Below the pieces are notes generated by a model. That model saw only the letters and a program-made list of their open reading frames with translations. It did no database searches and was not told where the DNA came from. Source: Acinetobacter pseudolwoffii (GTDB lineage: Bacteria > Pseudomonadota > Gammaproteobacteria > Pseudomonadales > Moraxellaceae). From it: a DNA stretch of 64,000 bases. Position 1 is the first letter of the stretch. Every line of letters begins with the position of its first letter. Made by a program: the position numbers and the translations under genes. Of this stretch, positions 17,344 to 25,518 are shown piece by piece. The stretch spans positions 124,001 to 188,000 of the forward strand of contig NZ_PHRG01000003.1 of NCBI RefSeq assembly GCF_002803605.1, read 5' to 3'.

Positions 17344-17955
17344 TTAATCTTCCACTTTACGGTTAATCGCCTTAATAATCGTATCCATTTCAAAACCACG
17401 GTACATCAGAAAACGGATCTGTTTGGCCTTGAGCTTCGGATCTTTAGTAACTTCCGCCCCATATTTTTTGACTTTCAGCGCATAGGCTTGCTGCACCCAG
17501 TCAGTTTCTTTCAGTTCTTCTGCGATTAAAGCCGTATCAACTTTCTTGTTTTTTAATTTTATTTTAATCTGATTGGGGCCTTTGCCTTTACGCTTTTGGC
17601 TCGACAGCATGGTTTCTGCGACACGCTGATCACTCTGATAATTCTCTCGTGATAATTCTTCAACTAATTCCAGCACTTCATCGCGATCCTCTGCATATAG
17701 GCATAGCTTCTCGATCAGTTCGGCTTTGGCATATTCCTTGCGGGTCAGTACGGCAAAGGCATACGAACGCAAACGCGAGCCAGTTAAGCCCGGTTTTTTC
17801 TTTTCATCATCAGGGGTATCAAACAGGCGCTCTTCTGAGTCGAAAGTGGGTTTTTGTTTCAATGTGTTTTGCTGGGTCGCTTGATCATCAGCATCGCCAA
17901 ATTGCTGTTTTAAAGTTTCATAATCGAGCAGTTTGCTGAATTTTGCCTCTGACAT
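17344..17955 (-). CDS. recX: RecA regulator RecX
   Basis: RecX binds RecA filaments and limits recombinase and co-protease activity. The 203-aa protein has an N-terminal extension (about 1-60, charged) followed by the three-helix RecX repeats: RSYAFAVLTRKEYAKAELIEKL, then NYQSDQRVAETMLSSQKRKGKGP and a final RFLMYRGFEMDTIIKAI. The start at 17955 (MSEAKFSK) has GAGAAAG upstream; a longer version from 17976 is possible. It lies directly downstream of recA on the same strand, the classical arrangement, separated by a likely recA terminator. Confidence 0.92.
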   Translation of the reverse strand: MSEAKFSKLLDYETLKQQFGDADDQATQQNTLKQKPTFDSEERLFDTPDDEKKKPGLTGSRLRSYAFAVLTRKEYAKAELIEKLCLYAEDRDEVLELVEELSRENYQSDQRVAETMLSSQKRKGKGPNQIKIKLKNKKVDTALIAEELKETDWVQQAYALKVKKYGAEVTKDPKLKAKQIRFLMYRGFEMDTIIKAINRKVED

Positions 17956-17990
17956 CTTTCTCTCGCATTTTATCATCTACCCATCATAAC

Positions 17991-18008
17991 AAAACGCCCC
18001 GTAGGGCG
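17991..18008 (-). terminator. Intrinsic terminator downstream of recA
   Basis: On the minus strand, CGCCC-TACG-GGGCG followed by TTTT. recX transcription would be by read-through or its own promoter. Confidence 0.6.
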
Positions 18009-18045
18009 CTGTGTCGTGATGTTTAAAGACTAGGCAAATAATAGA

Positions 18046-19086
18046 TTAGGCATCTAAAAGATCTGCTTCTTCTTTATTATCTTCTTCAGTGATCACGGCT
18101 TTGGTCAGCAGTTGCTCGCGAATCAGCTTTTCAATGGTTTGTGCCATTTCTTTATGCTCTTCCAGATAACGGATGGTATTGTTCTTACCTTGGCCAATTT
18201 TGTCGCCTTGATAAGAATACCACGCACCGGCTTTCTGCACGATTTCTTGCTGTACAGCAAGATCGATCAATTCACCTAGATGGTTCACGCCTTTGCCGTA
18301 CAGAATCTGGAACAGCGCTTCTCTAAATGGAGGTGCCATTTTGTTTTTCACGACTTTGACTTTGGTTTCAGAACCAACGATCTCGTCACCTTCTTTCACC
18401 TGACCAATACGACGGATGTCTAGACGTACAGATGCATAGAACTTCAATGCGTTACCGCCAGTCGTGGTTTCCGGGCTACCGAACATGACACCAATCTTCA
18501 TACGAATCTGGTTAATGAAGATCACCATACAGTTGGAACGCTTGGCATTACCGGTGATTTTACGCAGTGCCTGGCTCATCAAACGGGCTTGCAGACCCAT
18601 ATGCGAGTCACCCATTTCGCCTTCAATTTCCGCACGTGGCGTTAGAGCAGCTACAGAATCGACCACGATCATGTCAATTGCACCAGAGCGTACCAGCATA
18701 TCCGCGATTTCAAGCGCCTGTTCACCGTGATCGGGCTGCGATACCAGCAGGTTATCAATATCTACGCCAAGTTTACGCGCATATTGCGGATCAAGTGCAT
18801 GTTCGGCATCGATAAATGCACATGTACCACCGGCTTTTTGACATTCTGCAATTGCTTGCAGGGTCATCGTGGTTTTACCTGATGATTCAGGACCATAAAT
18901 CTCGACGATACGGCCCTTCGGTAGGCCACCAATACCGAGTGCGATATCCAGGGTTAAAGAACCTGTAGATACTGCTTCAACAGCCTGAACGGTATTGTCA
19001 CCAAGACGCATGACTGTATTTTTACCAAACTGTTTTTCAATCTGGCTTAAGGCAGCATTAAGCGCCTTGTTTTTATTCTCATCCAT
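18046..19086 (-). CDS. recA: Recombinase RecA
   Basis: Strand-exchange ATPase for homologous recombination and DNA-damage signalling. Its 346 aa include Walker [10 protein letters not shown], Walker [11 protein letters not shown], loop L1/L2 regions ([33 protein letters not shown]) and an acidic C-terminal tail. GAGGT lies 7 nt before the ATG. The 145-bp upstream region has no CTGT-N8-ACAG LexA box; Acinetobacter is known to lack an orthodox LexA and to use other damage control. hslR lies upstream on the same strand. Confidence 0.98.
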   Translation of the reverse strand: MDENKNKALNAALSQIEKQFGKNTVMRLGDNTVQAVEAVSTGSLTLDIALGIGGLPKGRIVEIYGPESSGKTTMTLQAIAECQKAGGTCAFIDAEHALDPQYARKLGVDIDNLLVSQPDHGEQALEIADMLVRSGAIDMIVVDSVAALTPRAEIEGEMGDSHMGLQARLMSQALRKITGNAKRSNCMVIFINQIRMKIGVMFGSPETTTGGNALKFYASVRLDIRRIGQVKEGDEIVGSETKVKVVKNKMAPPFREALFQILYGKGVNHLGELIDLAVQQEIVQKAGAWYSYQGDKIGQGKNNTIRYLEEHKEMAQTIEKLIREQLLTKAVITEEDNKEEADLLDA

Positions 19087-19231
19087 CTTACAACCTCAAT
19101 ACGATGTCACTCAGTTAGTACTCAAGTGGATGTCTTAAATTAGAGCTTTGTTCCACAGGCGTATAGTGACAGAATTTTCCCTAGTGTTCTATCAATGTCA
19201 GCGCATGTACGACACATTCTGACGCTTGAAT

Positions 19232-19672
19232 TTAATCGTCATTATACGACCATGACTGATCAAAACTCTGACTATTTTCATTTTTAAATTTACTGATATC
19301 CCGGCGATCTTTCTTGCTTGGACGATGATCGGGACGAGCTAGATTATGCAACTTTCTTTGTGAGGTAATCAATTCCCGTCGAGCAATACTGACTTCGGTT
19401 TCTTCATACAGTTTTTGTGCCACAGGTGCAGGGCCGCGAACATCAGAAAGTTCTTTAACCAGGACAGTTTTCTTGTCGATGCCTTGCTGAATTGTCAGTT
19501 CCATGCCAACACGGACTTCGCGTGATACTTTGACACGTTCACCATTGTGGTGGACTTTACCACCTTCAATTGCATGTTTGGCAATGGAACGGGTCTTGAA
19601 AAACCGTGCTGCCCAAAGCCATTTGTCTATACGCATGCCTACCGCATCTTCGGGTAAAGACGATTTACGCAT
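19232..19672 (-). CDS. hslR: Ribosome-associated heat shock protein Hsp15 (S4 domain)
   Basis: S4-domain RNA-binding protein; in E. coli Hsp15 binds free 50S subunits carrying nascent chains, helping rescue stalled ribosomes. It has 146 aa: the S4 fold spans about 13-75 (MRIDKWLWAARFFKTRSIAK, then GGKVHHNGERVK), and the tail is strongly basic (RPDHRPSKKDRRDI). It overlaps the end of yrfG by 8 bp. The yrfG-hslR pairing is the same as in E. coli, which supports both calls. Confidence 0.92.
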   Translation of the reverse strand: MRKSSLPEDAVGMRIDKWLWAARFFKTRSIAKHAIEGGKVHHNGERVKVSREVRVGMELTIQQGIDKKTVLVKELSDVRGPAPVAQKLYEETEVSIARRELITSQRKLHNLARPDHRPSKKDRRDISKFKNENSQSFDQSWSYNDD

Positions 19673-20351
19673 ATTTTTTCTCTACCTCAGCCTGATTTAA
19701 ATAAGTGATTAAATCTGTTAATTGGTGCAGCATCGGATAATTGCAAGTCTCGCGTGCGACTTTGGCCGAGGAGGGGTGCTGGATACTGAACAGGTTTTCA
19801 ATCCCGTAGGCTTTGGCACCATTCAGGACTTTTTCGGTATCATCAATAAAATAAGCATGTTGCGGATCGAAGGGATGCATGGCATTCAAGCCTTGCCAGA
19901 ATTCAACAAATTCTTTGGCATGCCCAATCGTTTCTGAACTGACAATCACATCAAAATAATGGCTTAAATTTAAGTGATCCAGTTTAAAGGCCAGTCCGGC
20001 ACAATCGGCATTGGTGGCCAGCCAGATCGGGTAGCCATTCGTTTTAAGATAATCCAGTAATTCGAGACAATACGGGCGTAAGGCGACTTTGTCTTTATGT
20101 TCAATCTGCATCGCCAGAACATCAACTTCGACTTTAGCCGTCCAGAAGCGTGAGGAGTACCAGTTTAGGGTATGATTATGTTCCTGATAGAATGCGGAGA
20201 GGGTCGCCTGACTGTGTTCCATGCTACAGCCATGTGTGGCAGCATAACGCACAGGCAGCAACTCATTCCAGATGAAATCATCGTAGGCAAGATCAAGTAA
20301 AGTTCCATCCATATCGAAAATTATGGTAGGTTTTTCAGAGCATTTTGACAT
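19665..20351 (-). CDS. yrfG: HAD-family GMP/IMP nucleotidase (YrfG-like)
   Basis: HAD-superfamily phosphatase; YrfG of E. coli dephosphorylates purine mononucleotides. The 228-aa protein has motif I IIFDMDGTLLDLAYDDFIWN, motif II WLATNAD, and motif III/IV FIDDTEKVLNGAKAYG, with a helical cap between. The start at 20351 gives MSKCSEKPTIIFDMDG; the frame remains open further upstream into cysQ. hslR downstream overlaps it, reproducing the E. coli yrfG-hslR order. Substrate is inferred from family and context only. Confidence 0.82.
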   Translation of the reverse strand: MSKCSEKPTIIFDMDGTLLDLAYDDFIWNELLPVRYAATHGCSMEHSQATLSAFYQEHNHTLNWYSSRFWTAKVEVDVLAMQIEHKDKVALRPYCLELLDYLKTNGYPIWLATNADCAGLAFKLDHLNLSHYFDVIVSSETIGHAKEFVEFWQGLNAMHPFDPQHAYFIDDTEKVLNGAKAYGIENLFSIQHPSSAKVARETCNYPMLHQLTDLITYLNQAEVEKKYA

Positions 20352-20364
20352 ATTTAGGTTTTCT

Positions 20365-21216
20365 ATGTTTAAAGCAATAGCAGCACCACAAGATCCGATG
20401 ATTTTGCAGTTTGTGCCCATTTTGACACAAGCCTGTGAAATTTTGCGAGAAGAATATCAGCGTTATTGTTCTGGTGCGGCTTTTGATGTCATCCAAAAAA
20501 ATGATAATTCTCCGGTAACTCAGGCAGACTTGAGGGTCAATACTTTTCTAACTCAGGCTTTGGCAGATATTTCAGACCTGCCTTTATTGTCAGAAGAGGG
20601 CCAAGAACATGAGCGTCGTTCATGGCCAGAATTCTGGTTATTAGATCCGCTAGACGGCACCAAGGAGTTTTTGCATCAGCGGCCTGAATTCACCATCAAT
20701 TTGAGTTTGGTTCGTGGAAGTTTGACGACTTTTGCCATATTGGCAGTACCAGAACAGCAACTGATTTATTTCTGTGCAGAGCAGGGGCTGCCTTATAAAT
20801 ATGATATTCAGCGAGATACGTGGTTTGGCTATGAAGCAGCGCCAACAGACCAAAGAATTGCGATTGGTCTGAGTCAAAGTAGCCAGCAGAAACCGAAATA
20901 TGTCGACTATTTACAGCATCTGGCCAAACTTACCGAATATACAGAGTTCAAAGCGGGCAGCGCCTACAAGTTTTGTATGATGCTGGAAGATCAGGTGGAT
21001 ATCTATCCACGTTTTCATCCGACTTCGGAATGGGACACCAGTGCTGGTCAATGTATGCTCGAACGGATTGGTGGTGGCTTGGTCGATTTAAAAGGGCGGC
21101 CATTTATTTATAATCATCGCGATACCTTGCTCAATGGCGGATTTATTGCTTATAAAAATAATAATATGAAAAATATTGCATTACAGGCGGTGGCTGACAT
21201 GCAGGCTGAGCATTGA
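20365..21216 (+). CDS. cysQ: 3'(2'),5'-bisphosphate nucleotidase CysQ
   Basis: Inositol-monophosphatase-fold phosphatase that hydrolyses PAP (adenosine 3',5'-bisphosphate), a by-product of sulfate assimilation and ACP modification. The 283-aa protein contains the metal-binding set SEEG, WLLDPLDGTKEFLHQRPEFTINL (DPxDGTxEF) and, near the end, TSEWDTSAGQCML (WDxxAG). Starts at 20365 (ATG after AGG) and 20398 (MILQFVPIL) are both possible; the second gives a more standard N-terminus. It is divergent from yrfG with only 13 bp between the start codons chosen here. Confidence 0.9.
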   Translation: MFKAIAAPQDPMILQFVPILTQACEILREEYQRYCSGAAFDVIQKNDNSPVTQADLRVNTFLTQALADISDLPLLSEEGQEHERRSWPEFWLLDPLDGTKEFLHQRPEFTINLSLVRGSLTTFAILAVPEQQLIYFCAEQGLPYKYDIQRDTWFGYEAAPTDQRIAIGLSQSSQQKPKYVDYLQHLAKLTEYTEFKAGSAYKFCMMLEDQVDIYPRFHPTSEWDTSAGQCMLERIGGGLVDLKGRPFIYNHRDTLLNGGFIAYKNNNMKNIALQAVADMQAEH

Positions 21217-21276
21217 GCAAAATCCTGAGCATGGTATAGTGATGATTAACTCATTACCAATCCAGTTGGCTGTCAC

Positions 21277-22011
21277 GTGTCCCTGAAACTGCTTCCACCG
21301 AGTATGTTAAGTGCAATTGATTTATTGCCTGATATACAGACGCCTGTCACCTTATTCACACGCCATTCGGTTCGTGAAGATGTTCCGGGTCAAGGTCTGG
21401 CAGGTTATGACCTGCAATTGACTGGTCAGGGGCGGGATCTGGCACAGGAATGGGGCGCTTATCTGGCTGATCAGACAGATCGTGTAATTCATCACTGTAT
21501 TTCGAGCCCGATCCAGCGCTGTATTGATACTGCTGCGCTCATGATTGAAGGTGCGGATGCGGTTACCCCTGAGCAGAATACCCATCGTATTGAAATTATC
21601 GAACAGGGATTGCTGGTCGAGCCGGGCAGTTTTGTGCTGGATATTCAAAAAGCCGGTCCTTATTTTGCCAAGCAGGGCGCTCTCGGTTTTGTGAACAGTT
21701 TTGTGAATAATGCCTTGCCGGGGATGAAACAGCCGATTCATGGTGTGGTGGATGTGCTGGAACTGATTTATAACACCCATCCGCAAAATAAGTATGGGCT
21801 GAGTCTGGCAGTCAGTCATGACACGATTCTGGCAGCGATGATTGCCGTAATGTCCGGGCGTCAGGACATCAGCCGAGAAGACTGGCCCAAAATGATGGAA
21901 GGTCTGTTTGTCTGGTTCGAGGGCGATGTTTTTCTGGAATCAAAACTGAAATGGATCTGGCGTGGTCAGGTACATGAGCTAGATATTGCTGATTTTAAGC
22001 GTTCCCAGTAA
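21277..22011 (+). CDS. Histidine phosphatase superfamily protein
   Basis: Phosphoglycerate-mutase-like fold. Its 244 aa have the catalytic His in FTRHSVRED (RHS instead of the usual RHG), a second conserved block SSPIQRCIDTAALMI, and the distal SHDTILAAMIAV carrying the second catalytic His. No signal peptide or membrane segment is seen. The start is a GTG at 21277; the first ATG is at 21304. The substrate cannot be deduced from sequence or neighbours. It stands alone between cysQ and a convergent gene, with a shared terminator after it. Confidence 0.75.
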   Translation: MSLKLLPPSMLSAIDLLPDIQTPVTLFTRHSVREDVPGQGLAGYDLQLTGQGRDLAQEWGAYLADQTDRVIHHCISSPIQRCIDTAALMIEGADAVTPEQNTHRIEIIEQGLLVEPGSFVLDIQKAGPYFAKQGALGFVNSFVNNALPGMKQPIHGVVDVLELIYNTHPQNKYGLSLAVSHDTILAAMIAVMSGRQDISREDWPKMMEGLFVWFEGDVFLESKLKWIWRGQVHELDIADFKRSQ

Positions 22012-22043
22012 TTTTAATTTAATAGGTCATTCATTTATCATAT

Positions 22044-22077
22044 AAAAAGCCCAATCGCAGATATGATTGAGCTTTTT
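22044..22077. terminator. Bidirectional terminator
   Basis: AAAAAGC(C)CAATC pairs with GATTG(A)GCTTTTT, between the histidine phosphatase gene and the convergent hypothetical gene. Confidence 0.7.
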
Positions 22078-22096
22078 ACATATAGGTCTGTTTTTT

Positions 22097-22537
22097 CTAA
22101 ATGTTGGCTTTTAAGCGCTGAGGATAGGCATTGAGATCAAGCAGGTCACCTGTATCATTCAGCGGCCAAAGAGGACTATTGACTGGAACCTGTTGCTGAT
22201 GAATGCGACTATATTTGTCGGCGGCGATCAGTGTTGCGATGTCATGTTCCGGAAGGCTGTAAGCTGCAACGACTTGTTGGGGATAGCGGGTGCGTATATA
22301 AAAATCTACTTCATTTTCACCCTTATATCGGGCAAAGATATATTCTACTGCGGGCAAATACACACCATAGCCTAACCAGGCGTCTACGCCTTGAGATGCC
22401 TGAAGTTCAGCAGTGCCTTTCATGTTGGAAATCACCCGGCCTAAAATGTCTTTTTCACCTTGGGTCTTAAAGTATTCAATATATTGCTGTTCGATTGCTA
22501 GAAACTTCTCTAAAGATGGCAAATATTTTGTAATCAT
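22097..22537 (-). CDS. Conserved-looking hypothetical protein, 146 aa
   Basis: Not recognised. It has a start at 22537 (MITKYLPSLEKFLAIEQQY) with GAGGGG about 10 nt upstream, and coding-like composition throughout. The protein is soluble, with no signal peptide, Cys pairs or repeats; aromatic residues are frequent (YLPAVEYIFARYKG, FYIRTRYPQQVV). It is monocistronic, convergent with the histidine phosphatase and upstream of a terminated rpsT unit. The function is unknown. Confidence 0.65.
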   Translation of the reverse strand: MITKYLPSLEKFLAIEQQYIEYFKTQGEKDILGRVISNMKGTAELQASQGVDAWLGYGVYLPAVEYIFARYKGENEVDFYIRTRYPQQVVAAYSLPEHDIATLIAADKYSRIHQQQVPVNSPLWPLNDTGDLLDLNAYPQRLKANI

Positions 22538-22700
22538 GGTTTTTATTCCCCTCACAGCCAGCGAAATAGTGACAAGCTTAAAATTATAGTGATGTAAGCA
22601 ATATGATTGAGAATACCATAGTTTTTATATGGGATTATATCAGAGTAAAAAATTGAAAATAAAAATGAGAAAAATACAGAATCATTTTTTAGCAGACACA

Positions 22701-22726
22701 AAAAAAGCCCTAAAAAGGGCTTTTTT
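22701..22726 (-). terminator. Intrinsic terminator of rpsT
   Basis: AAAAAAGCCC / GGGCTTTTTT with a 6-base loop, 12 bp beyond the rpsT stop. It is symmetric enough to work in both directions. Confidence 0.85.
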
Positions 22727-22738
22727 CATTGCAACAAA

Positions 22739-23005
22739 TTAGTTAGCTAATGCTTTAACTTGTGCGTTCAAGCGGCTCTTGTGACGAGCTGCTTTGTTTT
22801 TATGGATGATGCCTTTGTCAGCCATGCGGTCGATTACTGGAACAAGCGTTTTGTACGCTTCAGTAGCAACAGCATAGTCATTAGTGCCGATAGCAGCTAA
22901 TGTACGTTTAAGATAGGTACGAACCATAGAACGCAAGCTTGCGTTGTGTTTGCGTGCTTTAACGTTTTGACGAGCACGTTTTTTAGCTTGAGCAGAGTTT
23001 GCCAC
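22739..23005 (-). CDS. rpsT: 30S ribosomal protein S20
   Basis: Small-subunit protein binding 16S rRNA. The 88-aa highly basic helical protein shows the typical N-terminus [20 protein letters not shown] and the C-terminal [17 protein letters not shown]. Its start codon is GTG, with AAGGAG at good spacing upstream. E. coli rpsT also uses a non-AUG start (UUG), linked there to translational autoregulation. A promoter lies about 100 bp upstream and an intrinsic terminator just downstream, so it is a single-gene unit. Confidence 0.98.
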   Translation of the reverse strand: MANSAQAKKRARQNVKARKHNASLRSMVRTYLKRTLAAIGTNDYAVATEAYKTLVPVIDRMADKGIIHKNKAARHKSRLNAQVKALAN

Positions 23006-23101
23006 TCGTGCACTCCTTGAAATAGATTGGTCTGGGCGGGCTGAAACTCAACTGAAAACCATCATCAGAGGAATTATCACCAGCCCGTAAACAAGTGCCA
23101 T

Positions 23102-23130
23102 ATTTTGATTAAACTGAGCACCGAAGTCAA
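23102..23130 (-). promoter_or_regulatory. Sigma-70 promoter for rpsT
   Basis: On the minus strand: TTGACT (23130-23125), 17-bp spacer, CAAAAT (23107-23102). It leaves an untranslated leader of roughly 90 nt. Confidence 0.5.
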
Positions 23131-23219
23131 GTCTTGACATGCTTTGACAACATTTTAGATGCAGAAAAATTCTAAAGAAAACGTTAGATTAGTATTCTAC
23201 CTAGGAGATCGTATAAAAA

Positions 23220-23885
23220 ATGACTAAATCGCTGATTCATCCCATCGTCATAGGTGCCACCGGTTTGGTGGGAAAACAACTCTTAAAACGTCTGCAAGAC
23301 GAGCCAACTTGCCAGCAGATTACTGCAGTGGTCAGAAAATATCAAAATGATCTGGATAGTTTGGATAAAGTCCAGCAATTGGTGCTTGAAGATTTCCTGA
23401 TGCTGAATGATCAGGATGTCAGTGAGCACAGTCACGGTTTTAGCTGTTTGGGCAGTACCATGAAACAAGCCGGATCCAAGCAGGCCTTTTATAATATTGA
23501 TTATACCATTAATGCCCATTTTGCCGAATTGCTGCAACAGACTTCAGCGCATTACTTGTTGTTGAGTGCGATGGGCGCCAACTCCCAGTCTCATTTTTAT
23601 TATAATCAGGTTAAAGGCCAGCTAGAAGAATATGTACAGACCTTGAGTCTGGATAAGATCAGCCTGATTCGGCCTTCATTATTAATTGGCGAACGTCCCG
23701 AGCAGCGTTTTTTGGAGGATGCCGCACAGCAGGTTTATCATAAAATATCGCGTTTTATTCCGGATGGTTTTGCTTATAAGCCAGTGACAGCCGAGCAGGT
23801 GGCTCATACTATGGTCGAGGCCGCGCTGACTCAGACGGTAAAATTTGAAATTTATGATAATTTACGCATACAAAAAATGAAATGA
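23220..23885 (+). CDS. Atypical short-chain dehydrogenase-like NAD(P)-binding protein
   Basis: A 221-aa protein with an N-terminal Rossmann motif (IVIGATGLVGKQLLKRL) and the pattern of the TIP30/HTATIP2-like atypical SDRs: GFSCLGSTMKQAGSKQAFYNID, LLLSAMGANSQSHFYYNQVKG (Tyr and Lys of the active-site YxxxK are represented by YNQVK), then LIRPSLLIGERPE. Members are described as oxidoreductases or nucleoside-diphosphate-sugar epimerase-like; no substrate can be assigned. Its TGA lies 11 nt before the rraA GTG, so the two are probably co-transcribed. Confidence 0.72.
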   Translation: MTKSLIHPIVIGATGLVGKQLLKRLQDEPTCQQITAVVRKYQNDLDSLDKVQQLVLEDFLMLNDQDVSEHSHGFSCLGSTMKQAGSKQAFYNIDYTINAHFAELLQQTSAHYLLLSAMGANSQSHFYYNQVKGQLEEYVQTLSLDKISLIRPSLLIGERPEQRFLEDAAQQVYHKISRFIPDGFAYKPVTAEQVAHTMVEAALTQTVKFEIYDNLRIQKMK

Positions 23886-23896
23886 GGGGAAACACC

Positions 23897-24406
23897 GTGT
23901 CTACAGCAGCATTTGTCACCTGTGACTTATTAGATGATCATCCGGAATTAGAGCTTCAAGTGGTGACACCTTGTCTGGACGGTAAATTTTTTAAAAGTTA
24001 TGGGGCCCGTAAAACCTTTGGCGGTCAGATTGTGACGGTGAAATGTTTTGAAGATAACTCCCGGGTGAAAGAGTTACTGGGCACAGATGGAACAGGCAAG
24101 GTACTGGTGGTCGATGGCGGTGCATCGATGCGCTGTGCCTTGATGGGTGACCTGATTGCGGAATCTGCGGTCAAAAATCACTGGAATGGTGTAATTATTT
24201 ATGGTTGTGTGCGTGATGTCGATGCGATTGCTGAATTAGACCTTGGTGTGCATGCCTTGGCGGCTATTCCACAAAAGAGCAATCGCAAGGGCGTGGGTGA
24301 GGTGGATATCTCCCTCTGTTTTGGTGGAGTCACGTTTAATGCTGGCGATTATGTCTATGCAGACAATAATGGCATTGTGATCTCTAAAACAGCCTTAGTG
24401 GCTTAA
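23897..24406 (+). CDS. rraA: RraA family protein (putative regulator of RNase E activity / aldolase-like)
   Basis: RraA-like proteins bind and inhibit RNase E in E. coli; others of the fold are hydroxymethylglutarate aldolases or oxaloacetate decarboxylases. The 169-aa protein carries the family blocks FGGQIVTVKC, VLVVDGGASMRCALMGD, WNGVIIYGCVRDVDAI and DYVYADNNGIVI. The GTG at 23897 is chosen because GAGGGG precedes it at ideal spacing; an in-frame ATG at 23882 would overlap the upstream stop and bury this site. Confidence 0.88.
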   Translation: MSTAAFVTCDLLDDHPELELQVVTPCLDGKFFKSYGARKTFGGQIVTVKCFEDNSRVKELLGTDGTGKVLVVDGGASMRCALMGDLIAESAVKNHWNGVIIYGCVRDVDAIAELDLGVHALAAIPQKSNRKGVGEVDISLCFGGVTFNAGDYVYADNNGIVISKTALVA

Positions 24407-24515
24407 TTGGCCAAGTGTTACATTAAAGAATAACAACAAAACTGATCTATACCGCGAAAGACAGGATGCTTAGATTCTGTCTTTCAGTTGAATAAAACAA
24501 AAACAGGAAAATATT

Positions 24516-25298
24516 ATGTTGGGTCATCAAATTAAAGTTGCACAAGCTTTGGCCTCTGCAGTCGCTCAAGGTGGACGTGGCATGGTCGGTACACCATTTC
24601 CGAATCAGCCTGAAAAAGCCTTAAAGCTCTATGAATATGAGGGTTCGCCATTTTGTCGCCGGGTGCGTGAAGTCATGACTTTGCTGAATCTGGATTATGA
24701 AGTCTATCCATGTCCACGGGGTGGTACTCATTTTCGTCCCGAAGTTCAGCAATTAGGCGGAAAACTCCAGTTTCCATTTCTGGTAGATGAAAATACGGGC
24801 GATCGACTTTATGAATCGCAAGATATTATTCATCATCTGTTCAAGCACTATGGCAAAACAGGCAAGACACCCAAAAAATATGCTCACTATCCCAAAATTC
24901 CGGTGGCTGCAATTGCTGGCACAGTCATCAACGGTTTACGCGGAGGAATGGTGAATCCCAAGATCAAGGATCGGCCAACACCTGAACAGTTACTAGAATT
25001 ATGGGGTTTTGAGGCCAGTCCTTATACCCGGATCGTACGCGCCGTGTTGAGTGAGCTGGAAGTTCCCTTTATTTTTCACAATGTCGCCAAAGAACGCTGG
25101 CAGGATTATGGGCCAGCCAAGTTGCGCTTAAGACCGGGGAAATATGAACCACTACCAGGCGGGAAGCGTGAACATTTACTTGAAATGATGGGAAATAATA
25201 TTCAGGTTCCTTATCTGGTCGATCCAAATACAGGCGTGAATATGTTTGAATCAGCTGAGATTGTAAAATATTTAAAACAGCAATACGGCGCCGCTTAA
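24516..25298 (+). CDS. Glutathione S-transferase N-terminal domain protein with two tandem domains
   Basis: A 260-aa protein with two thioredoxin-fold GST-N modules: the first around 36-112 (LKLYEYEGSPFCRRV; C47 in SPFCRR, then the cis-Pro region FPFLVDEN and YESQDII), the second around 160-258 (ELWGFEASPYTRIV, VPYLVDPNTGVNMFESAEIV). The second lacks the Cys (SPYT). No all-helical GST C-terminal domain is visible. A likely function is glutathione-dependent redox or isomerase chemistry, but no substrate is evident. It is a single-gene unit with a strong terminator. Confidence 0.75.
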   Translation: MLGHQIKVAQALASAVAQGGRGMVGTPFPNQPEKALKLYEYEGSPFCRRVREVMTLLNLDYEVYPCPRGGTHFRPEVQQLGGKLQFPFLVDENTGDRLYESQDIIHHLFKHYGKTGKTPKKYAHYPKIPVAAIAGTVINGLRGGMVNPKIKDRPTPEQLLELWGFEASPYTRIVRAVLSELEVPFIFHNVAKERWQDYGPAKLRLRPGKYEPLPGGKREHLLEMMGNNIQVPYLVDPNTGVNMFESAEIVKYLKQQYGAA

Positions 25299-25336
25299 AA
25301 TATTCAGCCTATTAAAATTCTAAAATTGTGCTTAAG

Positions 25337-25369
25337 AAATGCCATTTACTGCGTAGATGGCATTTTTTT
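25337..25369 (+). terminator. Intrinsic terminator after the double-GST-N gene
   Basis: A 13-bp stem, AAATGCCATTTAC / GTAGATGGCATTT (one G-T pair), loop TGC, followed by a T run to 25369. Confidence 0.85.
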
Positions 25370-25440
25370 ATGCTGGTTTTAAGCAGACGGTATTTAGAAT
25401 ATCCCTATGAGGCTAGAAAGAAATAGCATAAAAATGAAAT

Positions 25441-25452
25441 AAATCATGATTT
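25441..25452. promoter_or_regulatory. 12-bp palindrome upstream of the response regulator gene
   Basis: AAATCATGATTT, a perfect palindrome 67 bp before the start codon of the LuxR-type regulator. It could be an operator or autoregulatory site; short A/T palindromes also occur by chance. Confidence 0.25.
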
Positions 25453-25518
25453 TTAGAGTTTTTTTGGTTATATTTTACTCTTCAAGGCGACATAACAATA
25501 AATATAAGGGGCGTGCTT

